From the NCBI GenBank assembly GCA_964020155.1, contig OZ026546.1:4478900-4542899 (forward strand): 64,000 nucleotides of DNA, given 5' to 3'. The notes beneath the pieces are model-generated. The model made no database searches, was not told the DNA's origin, and worked only from the letters and a program-made list of their open reading frames with translations. Numbering within the stretch: the first letter of the stretch is position 1; each line of letters opens with the position of its first letter. The position numbers were made by a program, and so were the translations under genes. Source of the stretch: Chondrilla cf. caribensis (lineage: Eukaryota; Porifera; Demospongiae; Chondrillida; Chondrillidae). Of this stretch, positions 37,688-52,267 are shown one piece after another.

Positions 37688-37810
37688 GATATTTGGTTCT
37701 CCTGTGGTCTTCAACTCTGAAGAGAATGAATTCTCTAATCCAAACTATAATCTTTTGCTTGGTAATGCTGTCATTTGCTGGTGGAATTGAAGGCAATACT
37801 ACATCCACAG
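37688..37810 (+). CDS. Gene C signal-peptide exon
   Basis: ATG at 37726 opens [20 protein letters not shown], a hydrophobic signal peptide followed by EGNTTSTG, with donor CCACAG|GTGAAG in phase 1. The start is chosen because the same ATG and signal peptide occur in gene D (62332), and because no other ATG lies between the putative acceptor (37687) and this codon. Confidence 0.85.
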
Positions 37811-38096
37811 GTGAAGCTTAGCAACTCAAATCCTTCACTGTTGTATTAATATCTTATACTGACTAGCCTTCTGTTGTGCATCACTGCATCTGAAGTCAAA
37901 ACAACCCTGGTCATGTAATCCTAAATGCACTGTGTGTGTATACTGTTGAATCAACTCAAATAGTCGGCAGTGGTGCTCAGTCTGCCTCTTTACATGAAAT
38001 TTCACCCTTAAGTATTGCTGAAACTTCTCATACTTTAACAACAGTTACTAGTTTACAGCCTAATTCCCCTACATCATCTGGTACTGATTGTTTGCG

Positions 38097-38161
<65 letters not shown>

Positions 38162-38397
38162 TGTGTTTGTGTGTGTGCGTGCATGCGTGCGTGGTGCGTG
38201 CGTGCATGTGTGTGTGCATGCAGCCATAGTATGGTTGGGGCAACTTACAGCTCAGTATCTACTGTTGAATCAACTCCAACAGTCAGCACCAATTTACATG
38301 AAATTACACCCTCAACTTCTACTGAAACATCTACTTTAATAACAGTTACTAGTTTACAGCCTTCCCCTATATCATTTGGAGGTACTGATAGTTTGTG

Positions 38398-38455
<58 letters not shown>

Positions 38456-41400
38456 ACGTGTGTGTAGGTGTGCCTATGTACATGTGCATGTGTGTGGAAG
38501 GGGGACACACACACATGTGTATGTTCAAATACGTTTATAATTTTACATAGGGGTGAATGGAATCAGTTCAACTACAGATTTTCCCTTACCAATATCTGTG
38601 GAACCATCCAGCGATAGTACTGTTGAGGCAATTTTCAGCTCAGTATCTACTGCTGAATCAACTCAAACAGTCAGCAGTGGTGCTCAGTCTGCCAGTTTAC
38701 ATGAAATTTCACCCTCAACTACTGTTGAAACATCTCCTACACTAAGAAAATTTACCAGTTTACAGCCTTCCCCTACATCATCTGGAGGTACTGATAGTTT
38801 GTGATGTATGTGTGTGTGTGTGTTTGTGTGTATGTGGATGTGTGCACACGGGTGCGTGTATGCGTATGTAAATAAAATGATAAAATTTACCATATACACA
38901 TGCAAATGTGCATATTCTCATTACTAATCACATGTGAATACATCATTACTCATTGCATTATATTATATTGTATATTTATAGGCACCTTAAACACAGTACA
39001 ATTACATACATAATATAATAAATCATTATTTGAACAATTTAATGTACGTAGTACACATGCACAATAATAATATGCTTAATATACACAATTTATCAAAATA
39101 ATGCTATACAATGTTAGTGAGCTTGATTTATTTACAGAGATACATACTATGTACATTAACATATTCCATCAATGGTCAAGTTTTAGGAAGGTATAGTTAC
39201 TCTGTTTGTGTCTTGTCCTGACCAGCACTTATAGAAGTATATAATATTACATCATTGCTTAATTCTATGAATTGATACATTGGTACCTTTAAAACACCTC
39301 CAGTGATTACTGTGAACTTCCAGACTGACAGGTACAATGTCAGTGAGAGTGAAGGAAGAGTTATGATCCAGCTGATGGCTAATGGAACAAGTGAATTTGG
39401 ATTTAATGTTACTCTCAGACTGGCGATAACAGATATCACCATTGGTAAGTGATGGTTGCAATTTCATGTTTCAGAAAACAAACTATACCACTGTGATTCT
39501 CAATACATGATAAAAAACACAACATGACAGGACTCATCAATCTGAGATTCCCAGCAGGAAATTCTAGTGCCTGTATGCAGCTGAAGCTAGCTGAATCAGA
39601 TGATGATGTGTATGAGAACACTAGAAGCATTCCAATAGCCATCACCTCCACCAGTGATGAGGATGTGCTGATAGGAATGAACAATGAGACTACATTCAGC
39701 ATTGAAGATGATGAAATGATCACAGTTTTCTTCCAGGAGGATCCATTCAGTTTCTCAGAGAGTGATGGTGAAGCTGTAGTTACTGTATATGCTGACCTAC
39801 CTACAGGAGGACTAGCAGTTAACATCACATTGGGAGTCAATATTACCAATGGGACAGCTACAAGTATGAAACAAGCAATAGGTTTTTGTGTTGCTGTATG
39901 TACAACTATGTAAGAGATGCAAATTCACTTCCTTCTACATATTCAATATCCGTGACATTGCAGGTCCAGCTGACGTCAGTCTGATGTTTGTTACTTTACT
40001 GGCCACAACTAACAGTATGACAACAGCTGAGTTGAGGATCACAATTCAGGATGAAGATATTTTGGAGAGAGATGAAGACTTTGCCATCATGCTCCATACC
40101 ATGGAGACCAGGGTTAACATTGCAAATTCTACATCAGTTGTCATAGTGAATGATGATGGTGAGATATGTCGACTGCTGGGTAAATTTATAGTGAATGCTA
40201 TGTATTTTTGTAGACATGTGTCCACATTGTCAAGTTGTGTGTGCAGTGTACATAATATGTGTTAGTATGAGTGTCTCTCTCTGTGTTTGTGTGTACATAT
40301 GTGTACATGAATGTGTTTGTGGGTGGTGTTATTATTCTCTCATATATAAAGTTTACATCACCAAAAAATTTGAAATGAAAACACAAAACAATATGTTTTT
40401 CTCTTGTAGCAATCAATGTTCAATTCAATATCCCTGAATACAATGTCAGCGAGAGTCAAAAGACAGTATTGCTCCATTTGGTGGCTAATGAAACAAGTGA
40501 ATTCGACTACATTGTTACTCTAAAGTTATCAGATATCAGCACTGGTGAGTATTAGTTACGTATGTCCCTCCCAAACGAGATGTTTGGCTAATACACTCAC
40601 ACTTTCAGTTAATCGCCAAGGTTGTCAGCCCAAGGTAAGTAATTGAAAGCATGACTGTAAAGCTGCCATCCCATTTGAAAGGGACAAAACCAGCTTGTGT
40701 CACAGTAGGCAGGTAAGTAGATCAAAGGAAAAAGTGGCTCAAATAACCTCTACAGCACACTTGCAATCATGTCAAAGTTAACAGATCAGACCAATTTCCA
40801 GTCACAACATCAACGCTCTCAGTAATAAACTGAGAGTGTGCCTGTACTAGTAGCACATCCCATTCAAAAGGGAAACATCAAATACTTGTGTCATGGGATG
40901 GCACTTCTTCATTGCTCATTTGTTGGCTGTTGTGGATGTTGCTGGTGACAGGATATTAATTGGTCTGATCATGCAGTTAATGGAAAGAGTGCACCATTGT
41001 TAATGACTTGATAGCAAGTGTGCTGCATTGCTAATTGCAAGTGGGTTGTAGAGATTTTAAGAACCACTTGTAATGTGTTGATCTACATACCCACCTTTGA
41101 TGGTTGGAATTTCCTGTTCATTAAACCACACTATTATAACTATTGAAAAATTAACTACTACTGTGATTCTCAATAGACATCAATGACCACAATGTGACAG
41201 GACCCATCAATGTGGAGTTCCCAGCAGGAAGTATTAGTGCCAGTGTGGTGATAGCTATTGATGATGATGTGTACGAGAACACTGAAAGCTTTCAAGTAAC
41301 CATCACCTCCACCAGTGACGAGGATGTAGTGATAGGAATGAACAATGAGACTACAGTCAACATTGAAGATGATGAAATGATCACAGTTTTCTTTCAGGAG

Positions 41401-44400
41401 GATCCATTCAGTTTCTCAGAGAGTGACGATGAAGCTGTAGTTACTGTATATGCTGCCCTTCCTACAGGAGGACTAGCAGTTAACATCACATTGGGAGTGA
41501 ACATTACTAACGAGATGGCTATAAGTGAGATTTTCACATTTTGAAGTTCCACAATTCTACAATTCTCATAATAATACAATTTACCTAATGCACAGGCCTA
41601 GCTGACTATACATTCTCCGAGGATTACATAAGATTATATGCCACCACTAACAGTGGTAAGATGGCACAGTTGAGGATTAAACTTGTGGATGATGACATTC
41701 TGGAGAGAGATGAAGTGCTGAACATTATGCTAAGTAGCATGGAAACAAGGGTGGAAGTCAGTAATTCAACCTCAGTGGTCATTCTGAATGACGATGGTGA
41801 GTTTGTAGTTATCCATATCAGAACCTTACACTTGAGTATAAGAAGCTTAAGTCTGGAAATGAACATGCTTTGGTGTGTAAATGTACCTTTAGTCATTGCC
41901 AAAGCAATCAGAAGAATTACTCTTCTGAAAGAGCCTAAGAGAGTGTATAACATATCTTTGTTACATACACATAAATGCAAACAATAATTAAGAATTGTAC
42001 ACCAAGCACACAAAATGAAAAGACTTCATTGGTTATAATATTATATATCCATCGTTTTTAGTTAATAAGTCTGTTGGTCTATAGATGAATGTGTACATTG
42101 CCGTTTTCTTCTTCCAGCTGTGACTGTTGAAGCCCAATCTACTATATATACTGTCAGTGAGGGAATAACAACATTGGAATTGGTACTGATAGCCAACACA
42201 ACTAGTGAATTCGACTACAATGTCACCATGTTCTCAACGGACATATCTACAGGTCAATTTATGCACATTTAATTTGTTTGAATACTTATTTGCTATTCAT
42301 GATATTTCTACACATATTCATCATAGATGTGAGTTTAAATGAGTGAGAAAATTGGAATTTTATGCACGCACAATATGTCCATGTTACATGTGATATTTGT
42401 GTATGTGTGCAATTGTCACTGAACATACATACATGGATACAAGTAAATATACAAATATCCATACAAATACATTCATCTCTGTACATTGTGCATGCTTGTA
42501 TACATTTGTGTGATAGGGGTGTGTTAGAATACTTGCATGGTAGCTTGCATGGTAGCTTGCCTCATGATTCTCGCATTGCATACATACTGTTTACGTGTTA
42601 CTCTGCAGATTTGGGAGATCACAATTTCACAGAGGTGATTGAGATGCAATTCCCAGCAGGAAAAACCAGTGCCAGTGTTGTGATAGCTATTGATGATGAT
42701 GTGTATGAAGAAACTGAAAGCTTTCAAGTAGCCATCAACTCCACCAGTGATGATGATGTACTGATAGGAATAAACAATGAGATCACAGTCAACATTGAAG
42801 ATGATGAAATGATGACAGTTTTTTTCCAGGAGGATTCCTACAGTTTCTCAGAGAGAGACGGTGAAGCTGTAGTTACTGTATATGCTGACCTACCTTCAGG
42901 AGGACTAGCCGTTAACATCACATTGGGAGTGAACATAACTAACGGGACTGCTGAAAGTACGTAAGTGACTAGATGGCTGGTGGTTATAATATACCCAAAT
43001 AACCTCAGCTGTGACATTGAATACTGAAGCATCAATGTATGTACATATCTCAACAACTATAGGTCCGGATGATTATAATGCAAGTTTGACATCTATTACT
43101 TTACTTGCCACAACTAACAGTATGACAACAGCAGAGTTGAGGATCACAATTCAGGATGAGGACATTTTGGAGAGAGATGAAGACTTTACCATCATGCTCA
43201 ATACCATGGAGACCAGAATTCAGATAACAAATTCTACAACTGTCGTAATACTAAATGATGATGGTATGTGTCACGCGAATAGTAACTAGGAATATTTCAG
43301 TCCCACAACATTCATGTGATAAATGTCATGCAAGTGTTGATTATAAAACATAGTAGTCAAATTTTCCTTTGTCTAGTTGTTAATGCTGAGTTCCAGTTGA
43401 GTATGTACAATGTCCGCGAGGCTGCAGAGCTATTGGTACTGGAGTTGATGGCAAATGCAACAAGCTCATTTGCTTATATTGTCTCCTTGACAACAATTGA
43501 CAGGTCAACAGGTGAGTGAAGACCAGTTAGTTGTACATTGGCTAACAAGCACACTATTTGTTGTTTGTCTCTTTTATTATTTGTGTTCATGTGCGAGTGT
43601 TGCAGATGTGGTGTGGGCTTGGTTTGTTGTTTAAATGCATTGTGTTCCTTTTGCATCATATAGGTATATGTAGTGTGGTTTTGTGCTTGTGTTACAGTAC
43701 CTCTTCAATGCAAATGTTTTTTGTGCATTCTACAGATTTCAATGACCACAATTTGACAGAAATGGTTAATGTGGAGTTCCCAGCAGGAAGTACTAGTGCC
43801 AGTGTGGTGATAGCCATTGATGATGATGTGTATGAGAACACTGAAAGCTTTCAAGTAACCATCACCTCCACCAGTGATGAGGATGTTCTGATAGGAATGA
43901 ACAATGAGACTACAGTCAACATTGAAGATGATGAAATGATCACAGTTTTCTTCCAGGAGGATCCATTAAGTTTCTTAGAGAGTGATGGTGAAGCTGTAGT
44001 TACTGTATATGCTGACCTACCTACAGGAGGACTAGCAGTTAACATCACATTGGGAGTAAACATTACCAATGGGAATGCTACAAGTGGGTATATAGTTAGC
44101 ATACAGCACAAAGTGCACAATGTCCATATCTCATAATATAATATTTCCAACTTTATCATTCTATAGGTCCTGTTGACTATGAGTCAAGTCTTTCTACAGT
44201 TACCATTTATGCTACAACAAACAGTACCACAACGGCCGAGCTACGGATCACGATTACGGATGAAGACATCATGGAGAGAAATGAAGATTTTAACATTGCA
44301 TTGACTACCATGGAGTCAAGGGTTGTGGTAGCCAATTCTACTTCAATTCTCATACTGAATGATGACGGTAGGTTTTTAAAATGTAAACCTCCGTGTGGTA

Positions 44401-47400
44401 CACATTCTTGTGTACATGCATGCTTACACATGTATACGCATATAAATCAATTGGAGTGTAGTATTATTACGTAAGTTTGTGTTTGACATGTTTCTGTTTG
44501 CTCCATAACAGTCAAGTGAGATGCATATGTATAGTATCTCAATGAAGTGGCTGATTCAACTACGCACTAACATAATATATGGCACACACATAAGTCTGCT
44601 TCACAATGTAGCCTTATTTATATAATATATATTATATAATAGTATTTATATGTTCTATATATCATGTATATAACAATGGGAATAACATTGAATCATAATT
44701 AATCGTGCAGCACAATGATCCCATCCATTTTCTTGGAAATAGGAATGAGTGTGTGTTATACATATTATAGTCCGATCCGATAATCTTTTCATAACAAATA
44801 CACAGTACAACATGTCCAAGTAACTGAATGCAATGTGTACCTATAGGTTTACTAATGCCAAGCGGAAACCTCACCCTTGACTGTGGAAACCAGCAAACCT
44901 TTGTGTGCAGTGTAAATGGGAGATCAGCTGGATGGACTATCACTGGATTGAATGGGATAAGTGTAGCAGCCAACAGTGGACAACTGGTAGCAGCCAACAA
45001 CACTGCCAGGATCTCTACTAATGATACAAGTGACATCACTCAATCCTCCACCATCACTATCACTGGGTTTGACTCTTTGGACGATAGAGGAACAATTCAG
45101 TGCATCATTCTGGATGATAATAGTATTGAGGGAATTGCTACCATATCAATAGGTTAGCTGCATAGACACAATATTAAAATAGTAGCTAAATTAGATAATA
45201 ATAATATTATTAATCAGGTAACGTGCAAATCATGCTTTCTATTGCAAACATTAGTTATTATTTTTGCTACAGTTAATATGTTGTTATCTCTATTCTAGGT
45301 ATTCCCTCATGTTTGATGAATGTGGAAGCTATTGTGATTGATAGAAGTGATGCTATTGACGTTACATGGCTACAATCCAACAATACTCCTCCAGCCACAT
45401 TCACTACTGTCACCTACTGTCCTACATCATCACCAAACTGTGGGAATAGTATGAACTGTACCAGTCCATGTACTATTAGTGGACTAGATCCTGGTACAGA
45501 GTATCAGTTCACAATTACTCCATACAACAACTGTGGAGGTCCTACTGGATGTCCTGAGAATACAACCATCGCTACTACAACATGTACGTATGTATAATAA
45601 AATGGACTAAGTATCAAAATCAATTAAGATTAATACAATGTATGCAATTATATGTACATCGTGCATGGTTTAATATATGTTCCTTTCCATCTTATGCAAA
45701 GCTCCTCCTGTTATTGCTCCTGTTGGTTGGAATGCCATTGCTGTTAATATTGAAGACAAGATTCTCTTTCAATTTGAGATCATGAGAGCTAATCCTCCAG
45801 TTCTAAGAGACAACATCACATGGAGCCTCTCCACCAGCAGTGGACAAAGGAGACTGGAGTGTGAAAACACAACAAGGTAAGAATATATACTTATTACCTT
45901 CCACCCTACATACAGTATCTCTCCTGTATATGCATAATTCCTTAATTTTTACGAACTCTTTTTCTATAATTAAGAACGTGAATACTTCATGTTCATAAAA
46001 GAAATACCCTATGAACAACTCACATTTCCAACAATTGCCTGTTAGCTAGCTTAATGTTATCCTCTATTCTGATTATTTCACTGAAAGGTACATTTTCTCA
46101 CATGATTGCTTGAGTCTTCGTGTTCTCAACATACAACTGACTGACAGAGGGACCTATACTGTGATTGCTGTAAACAGAATAGGGACAGGATCAAGTACCA
46201 TCAGCATATCAGTCAGTGGAGGTTAGACATGCATGCATACAGACTGTTTCATTTTCTATAAGAACATCATATACATAGTGGCATGTACATATTTATTATT
46301 ACTATACCAATGAATAAAGGTGTGATGATGATGGACAAGCTGTTACTAGCCTTAGCTTATCAACCAAATATTGAAAGTCGGTAGTTGATAACTGCTGGTG
46401 GTATGGGATGCTTGTGATGGGACTGCATGGGTAAATGGTAAATTTGTCAGCTAGATATGAAGGCTCGATTATGCATGCAACTGCCCTATCAAATAGTTCA
46501 ATGACCAACTGCAGGACCAACCACATCCATATCTGGAATGGGATAATATAGGAAACATGTTTTTGTAAATCAATCATGCTGTTTGAATTAATCTATGCGA
46601 CAAGGTTGAGAAAACCATTTGGGAACCTTGTGACAAAATTGTGGCCATCGTGTCACAAGGTTACTAATAATTATGTGACATGATTGTAACATCACGTGAA
46701 AAGGTTATGATGAACATGTGGCCAATTGTGACACTCATGTGGCTAGCAAGTATGTTACCAGGTTACAACAATCATAATATGACAAAATGTGAGAAGGTTG
46801 TGACTAGTAATAAAACGGTTGTGAAATTTGTAAACTCACAAAAAACGCACTATTAACACCCATTTACAGGCCAACCAACTATTTCTACACATTTGGAGAG
46901 CACCACTCTTGTGACTGGTAGCAATCATACTTTTGTGTGTGCGGCACTTGGAGACCCTCCCCCAACTTTCGGATGGAGGTTCAATGGGGACAGAATACCC
47001 CAGGACATGTCAAAATACAGCAACTCGACCAACAGGACTCACACCTTACTCACAGTATACAATTTGATGGTCAGTGACGATGGAGATTACACCTGCCGAG
47101 CAGCTAACAGATATGGAACAGACAGCACATCAGCTAACTTAACACTCCTATGTGAGCATCAATATTGCTAATTACGTTATAATAGTTATAATACATCTAA
47201 CAATTGATAATACAACAGTTATTATCAAAATTCCTAGTAATATTACACTGTTTACATGGAAATTCTCACTAATATAGTTCATCCACAACTGGTTGGATTC
47301 CCATCATCAGTTCGCAGTGTAGTGGTAGGAGAGGATTTGGTGGTATCCTGTACAGCCGAGGGTAGACCAACTCCTGGTATTTCATGGAAAAAGAACAATA

Positions 47401-50400
47401 CTGTTCTCAACAGTTCTCAGAGGGAATATATCCTGATTTTGTCTTCTAACGGAAGGAGTGAACTAACAATCAATAATATCACAAACTCTGAGAGTGGTGA
47501 ATACAGCTGTACAGCAGTCAACCCATTTGGAAATGACACACGCTTTTTTCAAGTGAATACAATTGGTAAGCTTGTAGGTATAGGGCAGTCGAGTAGTGAT
47601 AAGAAATAAATATAACACAAACTATATGCTTCTGACAGTCGTGTATTTAATCATTAATTGTGATTGGTGTACACATATTGAGATTTATCAAACATTGACT
47701 GCATTTGTTAGATAAGATTTGAGATTCCGAGGGGGATCCCCTTCCTAAAATGCATCTTACTGTTCATACCTCTAATACAGTATAATTTCCATTTTATGTA
47801 GTGAGACCAGCAATCACTGGAATCAACGTTAGTGCTGACTCTGTACTGAGAGGTTCCATCTCGCATAGAGGAAGCATTAGCTCTGAAGAATTTTCCGCAA
47901 ACATCATATTCAACTGCACAGCCAATGGCATGCCTTTGCCAGAGATCGAGTGGTTGTTTGATGGAACCTTCCTCTCCAGCAATAACAGGATAGCTGTTGT
48001 CAGCAATATGGCATCTTCTGAAGATGGAAGTGGTGGCTTCAGTGTCTCCACTCTCACCATCGGCACTCTACAGTTGAGTGACAGAGGAATGTACACATGT
48101 AGAGCAGTCAGTGGCAATGTGTCACCTATTCCTGGACAGTCAGCAGTGACCTTTGAACTCACTGTCTCTGGTGGGTTACTTAAATAAAACATGCACACAC
48201 ACTTAAATACACAAATACATACACATAATAATATACAAGGTTCCTCACTTCCAAAAATATTAATATCCTTTCATGTATATAAAAATGAATTAAATGTAAT
48301 GTCTGCTTTATTCATCTATCTTATCAATACACAGCTAGAAATGAGTGCATGTCCAATCCATGCAAGAATGAGGGAGAATGTGTTGATGGAATTGGTGACT
48401 ACAGCTGCATCTGTAGGCAAAATAGATTGATTGTTTACAGTGGAAAAAATTGCACAGAAGGTATGCACCTTTATAATGGTATTAATCAAGATTAAACAGA
48501 TGGGCTGTACCCGATATTATTCATTTTTTTCCCATGCAGTTCTAAATTTGAGTTCCCCTCCTACCATCACAACCCATCCAACAGGGAGGAAGGATAGGTT
48601 TTTCGACAAGGTTACCCTAATGTGTAGTGCAGATGGTAATCCCGATCCAGTCATAAGGTGGTACAAGGACAGCGTAGCCCTGGAGGGTCCTCAGTCTGTG
48701 GGTGGAGTGTACACTATTGACAGGATCAAACCAGAGGACAGGGGAACCTATCACTGTCAGGCCACTAATACAAGAGGGACTGCAAAATCTGTATCAGTGA
48801 AAGTCTTGATTGAAGGTAATGAATATAAGTGATTCTATTATTTGAGTATAATTGCACTAGCATAATGATAATACAATATAGTATAATGATATAATACATA
48901 TGTAATATACAGTTTGTGGATAATACATATATAAATGGTTATATATATGCTATGAATCTCTAAATTCACACAGGTATTGTGCAGTTCACAGTTAATATTG
49001 ATGAATTAGGAAGGAGGAGGAAACGGCAGATATTCAACACACAAATCATCTCAGAACAAGTAATAATTATTGCACATTACCACAGTAAAAGGTGTACAGA
49101 GACCAATATTGTATGATACACATTGCAACAGATTGTGTACATTCAAGTATAGTCAAATTCGTAATAATATATATTATAGTTAGCCGCTTCTTGCAAATTG
49201 GATAAACATCCAGCAATGTAACCAGTTGCCCAGACTTGCAACTGGCTATCTGCTTGCTCGTCTGTCTAACCATCACTTGTGAAATTGGACAACTGTTCAG
49301 TTGTGCAAATGGGCAACCATGATAACATTATATGCATCTCATTGTGATTCCAAGTATCTTAATTGTAATGTACAGGGTTGATGACTCACATTAAAACTAT
49401 ATGACTAACACTCTAAATCATTCGTTACCTACAGCTGAGTCTACTAGCAGTGGGTCAGAAGATTGGAGGTACTGGTAACGTATCTGCAGAAATAGTATCA
49501 CTAGTGCCAGTTGAAGGATCTAATGCAGTCATAGTGACTGTGAACACTAATAGCACACAACCTCCAGCAGTACTGACTGAGATATTAACAGAGCCAATCA
49601 TAGTGCAGTTTGCAGAATACTCAGATATTATCCAAAATGTCTCCTTTGTAGTGGAAAGAGCTGAACGCTTCGGTGAGTGTCAGTGAGACTTAGGTTTGTT
49701 CATGTATGGAATGTGGATAATATAATTTGTGCTCGTTGTTCCTAATGCACTCAATGAATAATATATTATTCCTCTGTCATTAAGATGGTTGTCCAGTGGA
49801 GGTAACCAGTAAATGCAGCAACATTACCGATATTATATGGTCAGAGACAGAGATTGGTGATGTGGTCTCTGTTCGGTGTCCATGTGGACCAGAGGATGAG
49901 AACCCTCTACCTCAACAGTCAGTAGCTACCAGGAGGTGTGTAGGAGACTATGAGAATGGAGCAAGATGGGAGGACCCTGAGTGTGCAGAGTGCCAGTTCT
50001 CAGCCAGTAGACTGGAGCTGTGTGATCTATTACAGGTATAAGAATGATGTTATTTTGTGCATGCTTGAAAATGAAATATTGAGACTTGCTGACAAATTGG
50101 CAGCTATTACTGCAAATTAAGGTTCCTTATGTTATTAACTTAAATAATACATAACACAAAGAACATAAATACAAATCTTACATGCCATGACACAAAGGCA
50201 AGAATGTCTTGGCTATGTGAGACTACATAACAACATGTACAAAGTACATATACATGAATGAAACCAATACACGGGTGTATTATGAATATCCACTAGGTGG
50301 AAAGTGCTGCCCAGGTGGCAATGGTGCTCGCGAGCATCACTGCCGTAACAGAAAATTTTACAAGTGAAGATGTTGCTATAGTAGCCTCACTATTGCTCCG

Positions 50401-52215
50401 TGTTGCTGATTCTACGGATGTTCAAGACATGGAAGTGAGTATCCACAAACATTAATTATTATATAAAATAATATGACACTGTCCATACATACAAACAGAT
50501 AGTATATATTATCATATTTTGCATGCATTTACTTCATGTACATAATATACAAAAATTATTTTAGTAATCAGGAAAACAATCAACATACTGTAATAGGATT
50601 ATTATGCCTTTGATATATGACTTATTATACTAGACATTGCATTGATCCCTCATAACCACCAGGTACGAGATGATTTCCTCTCCACTGTGGACAATATTGT
50701 GGCAGTCGATGATGGAGAACTGAGATCGAGTAATGAACAAACAGGCTCTGCCAACCGGTATGGTATCATGTTGCATCACAAGTAATATCATTAATAATAA
50801 TATTATAATGAAAGTATGGGCAGTGAATAGGAAGATAAGCGCTGAGCACCTTTTATATAGTTTAGCTAATGGCCAAGGAGGTATGCAAAGCTGAACTGGT
50901 TCAGACCTTACTTGGATTGCAACCCAAATTCTGAAACACTTACCATCTCTGTACATGGCCTATAACCCCATGTAGCTACATACACAGTACGAGAGAGAAT
51001 ACATAGATAGAAATATGTATATATAAACACTAAGCACGTTCTGTTGTAGCTCATGGTCAACCATGTTCATTCCAAGCTGATATTTGTTGCATATTTTGCT
51101 TGGATTAAAAATATTACTTGCTAAGCAATTTCTGGCATAGCTAATGGCAAAGGTAGCATATTAAGCTGGTAGTTGGTCCAGACCTAGCTGGAGGCATGAA
51201 CAAAATTCTGAATGCTCCATATAATAGACTAGGAATTTAATTCTAAAGTGCACCCCATATATAGGCCTGTAACCCTTGTATATGTATATAGTGCATATTA
51301 AGTGGCACTTCATAACTTCAATGTATATACATGTGTTATGATTTAGGTATTATATAATTTCCAAGATCAGGATATTATTCCACACTTGGTATACCTACCT
51401 CTGATCAACACAGGATAACTGAAGCCTTCGATAGAGTAGTGGATGGAATACCACTACCTGAGAATGACACCAGTGGAAATGCATCTATCATGCTGTCATT
51501 TCGCAATTTTGCCATTCAAATACAACAATTACCACAGGATAACACATCATTCACACCAAATTTGACTGAACTCATTATGGGCATAGGAAACATGAGCAAT
51601 ACTATGTCCGATGAAAATGTGAACACCACAGGGTCTGTCACCCTACCTCCCGAGCTGACCACTTTCCAGTTGGTTGCATTTGCAGTGTTTCTGAGGACCA
51701 GTTTGTACCCTACAAGTAATGTCAATTCTTCAGTTGGAAGTATCATCATATCTGTCTCGATCCCAAATCAAATAGTGGATAATCTAAGAGAACCGGTGAA
51801 CTTCACATTTCAAAAGAATGAGGTGAGGTAAAATAATTTTATAACAGTGTGTGTACATGCAGCCCTCAGCTATTTGGCATTCTAAATACACAAAACTTAC
51901 ATAGATGTACAAAGACATATTATACAGAAATGTACCATGCTACTCTGTAAGGGTCATCCAATGAATTGCTTGTTAAATTTGCAACTCAACTATCAACCTA
52001 TATGCAATATACCTATATAATCAGTAGGAATGGTGAAACCTATATAGGACACGTGCAGTCGGAAGTAACTACTTTAAAGTGAATGATTGCTGAAAATTGT
52101 TTTAACGAACCTTTCCTGGTATTGCTCATAATATTAAGTCCATTGTGACAATCCTACTGTAAAAACATCCAGAATTGACCGTAACATGTACATATGCATG
52201 CACAAATACACGCAG

Positions 52216-52267
<52 letters not shown>

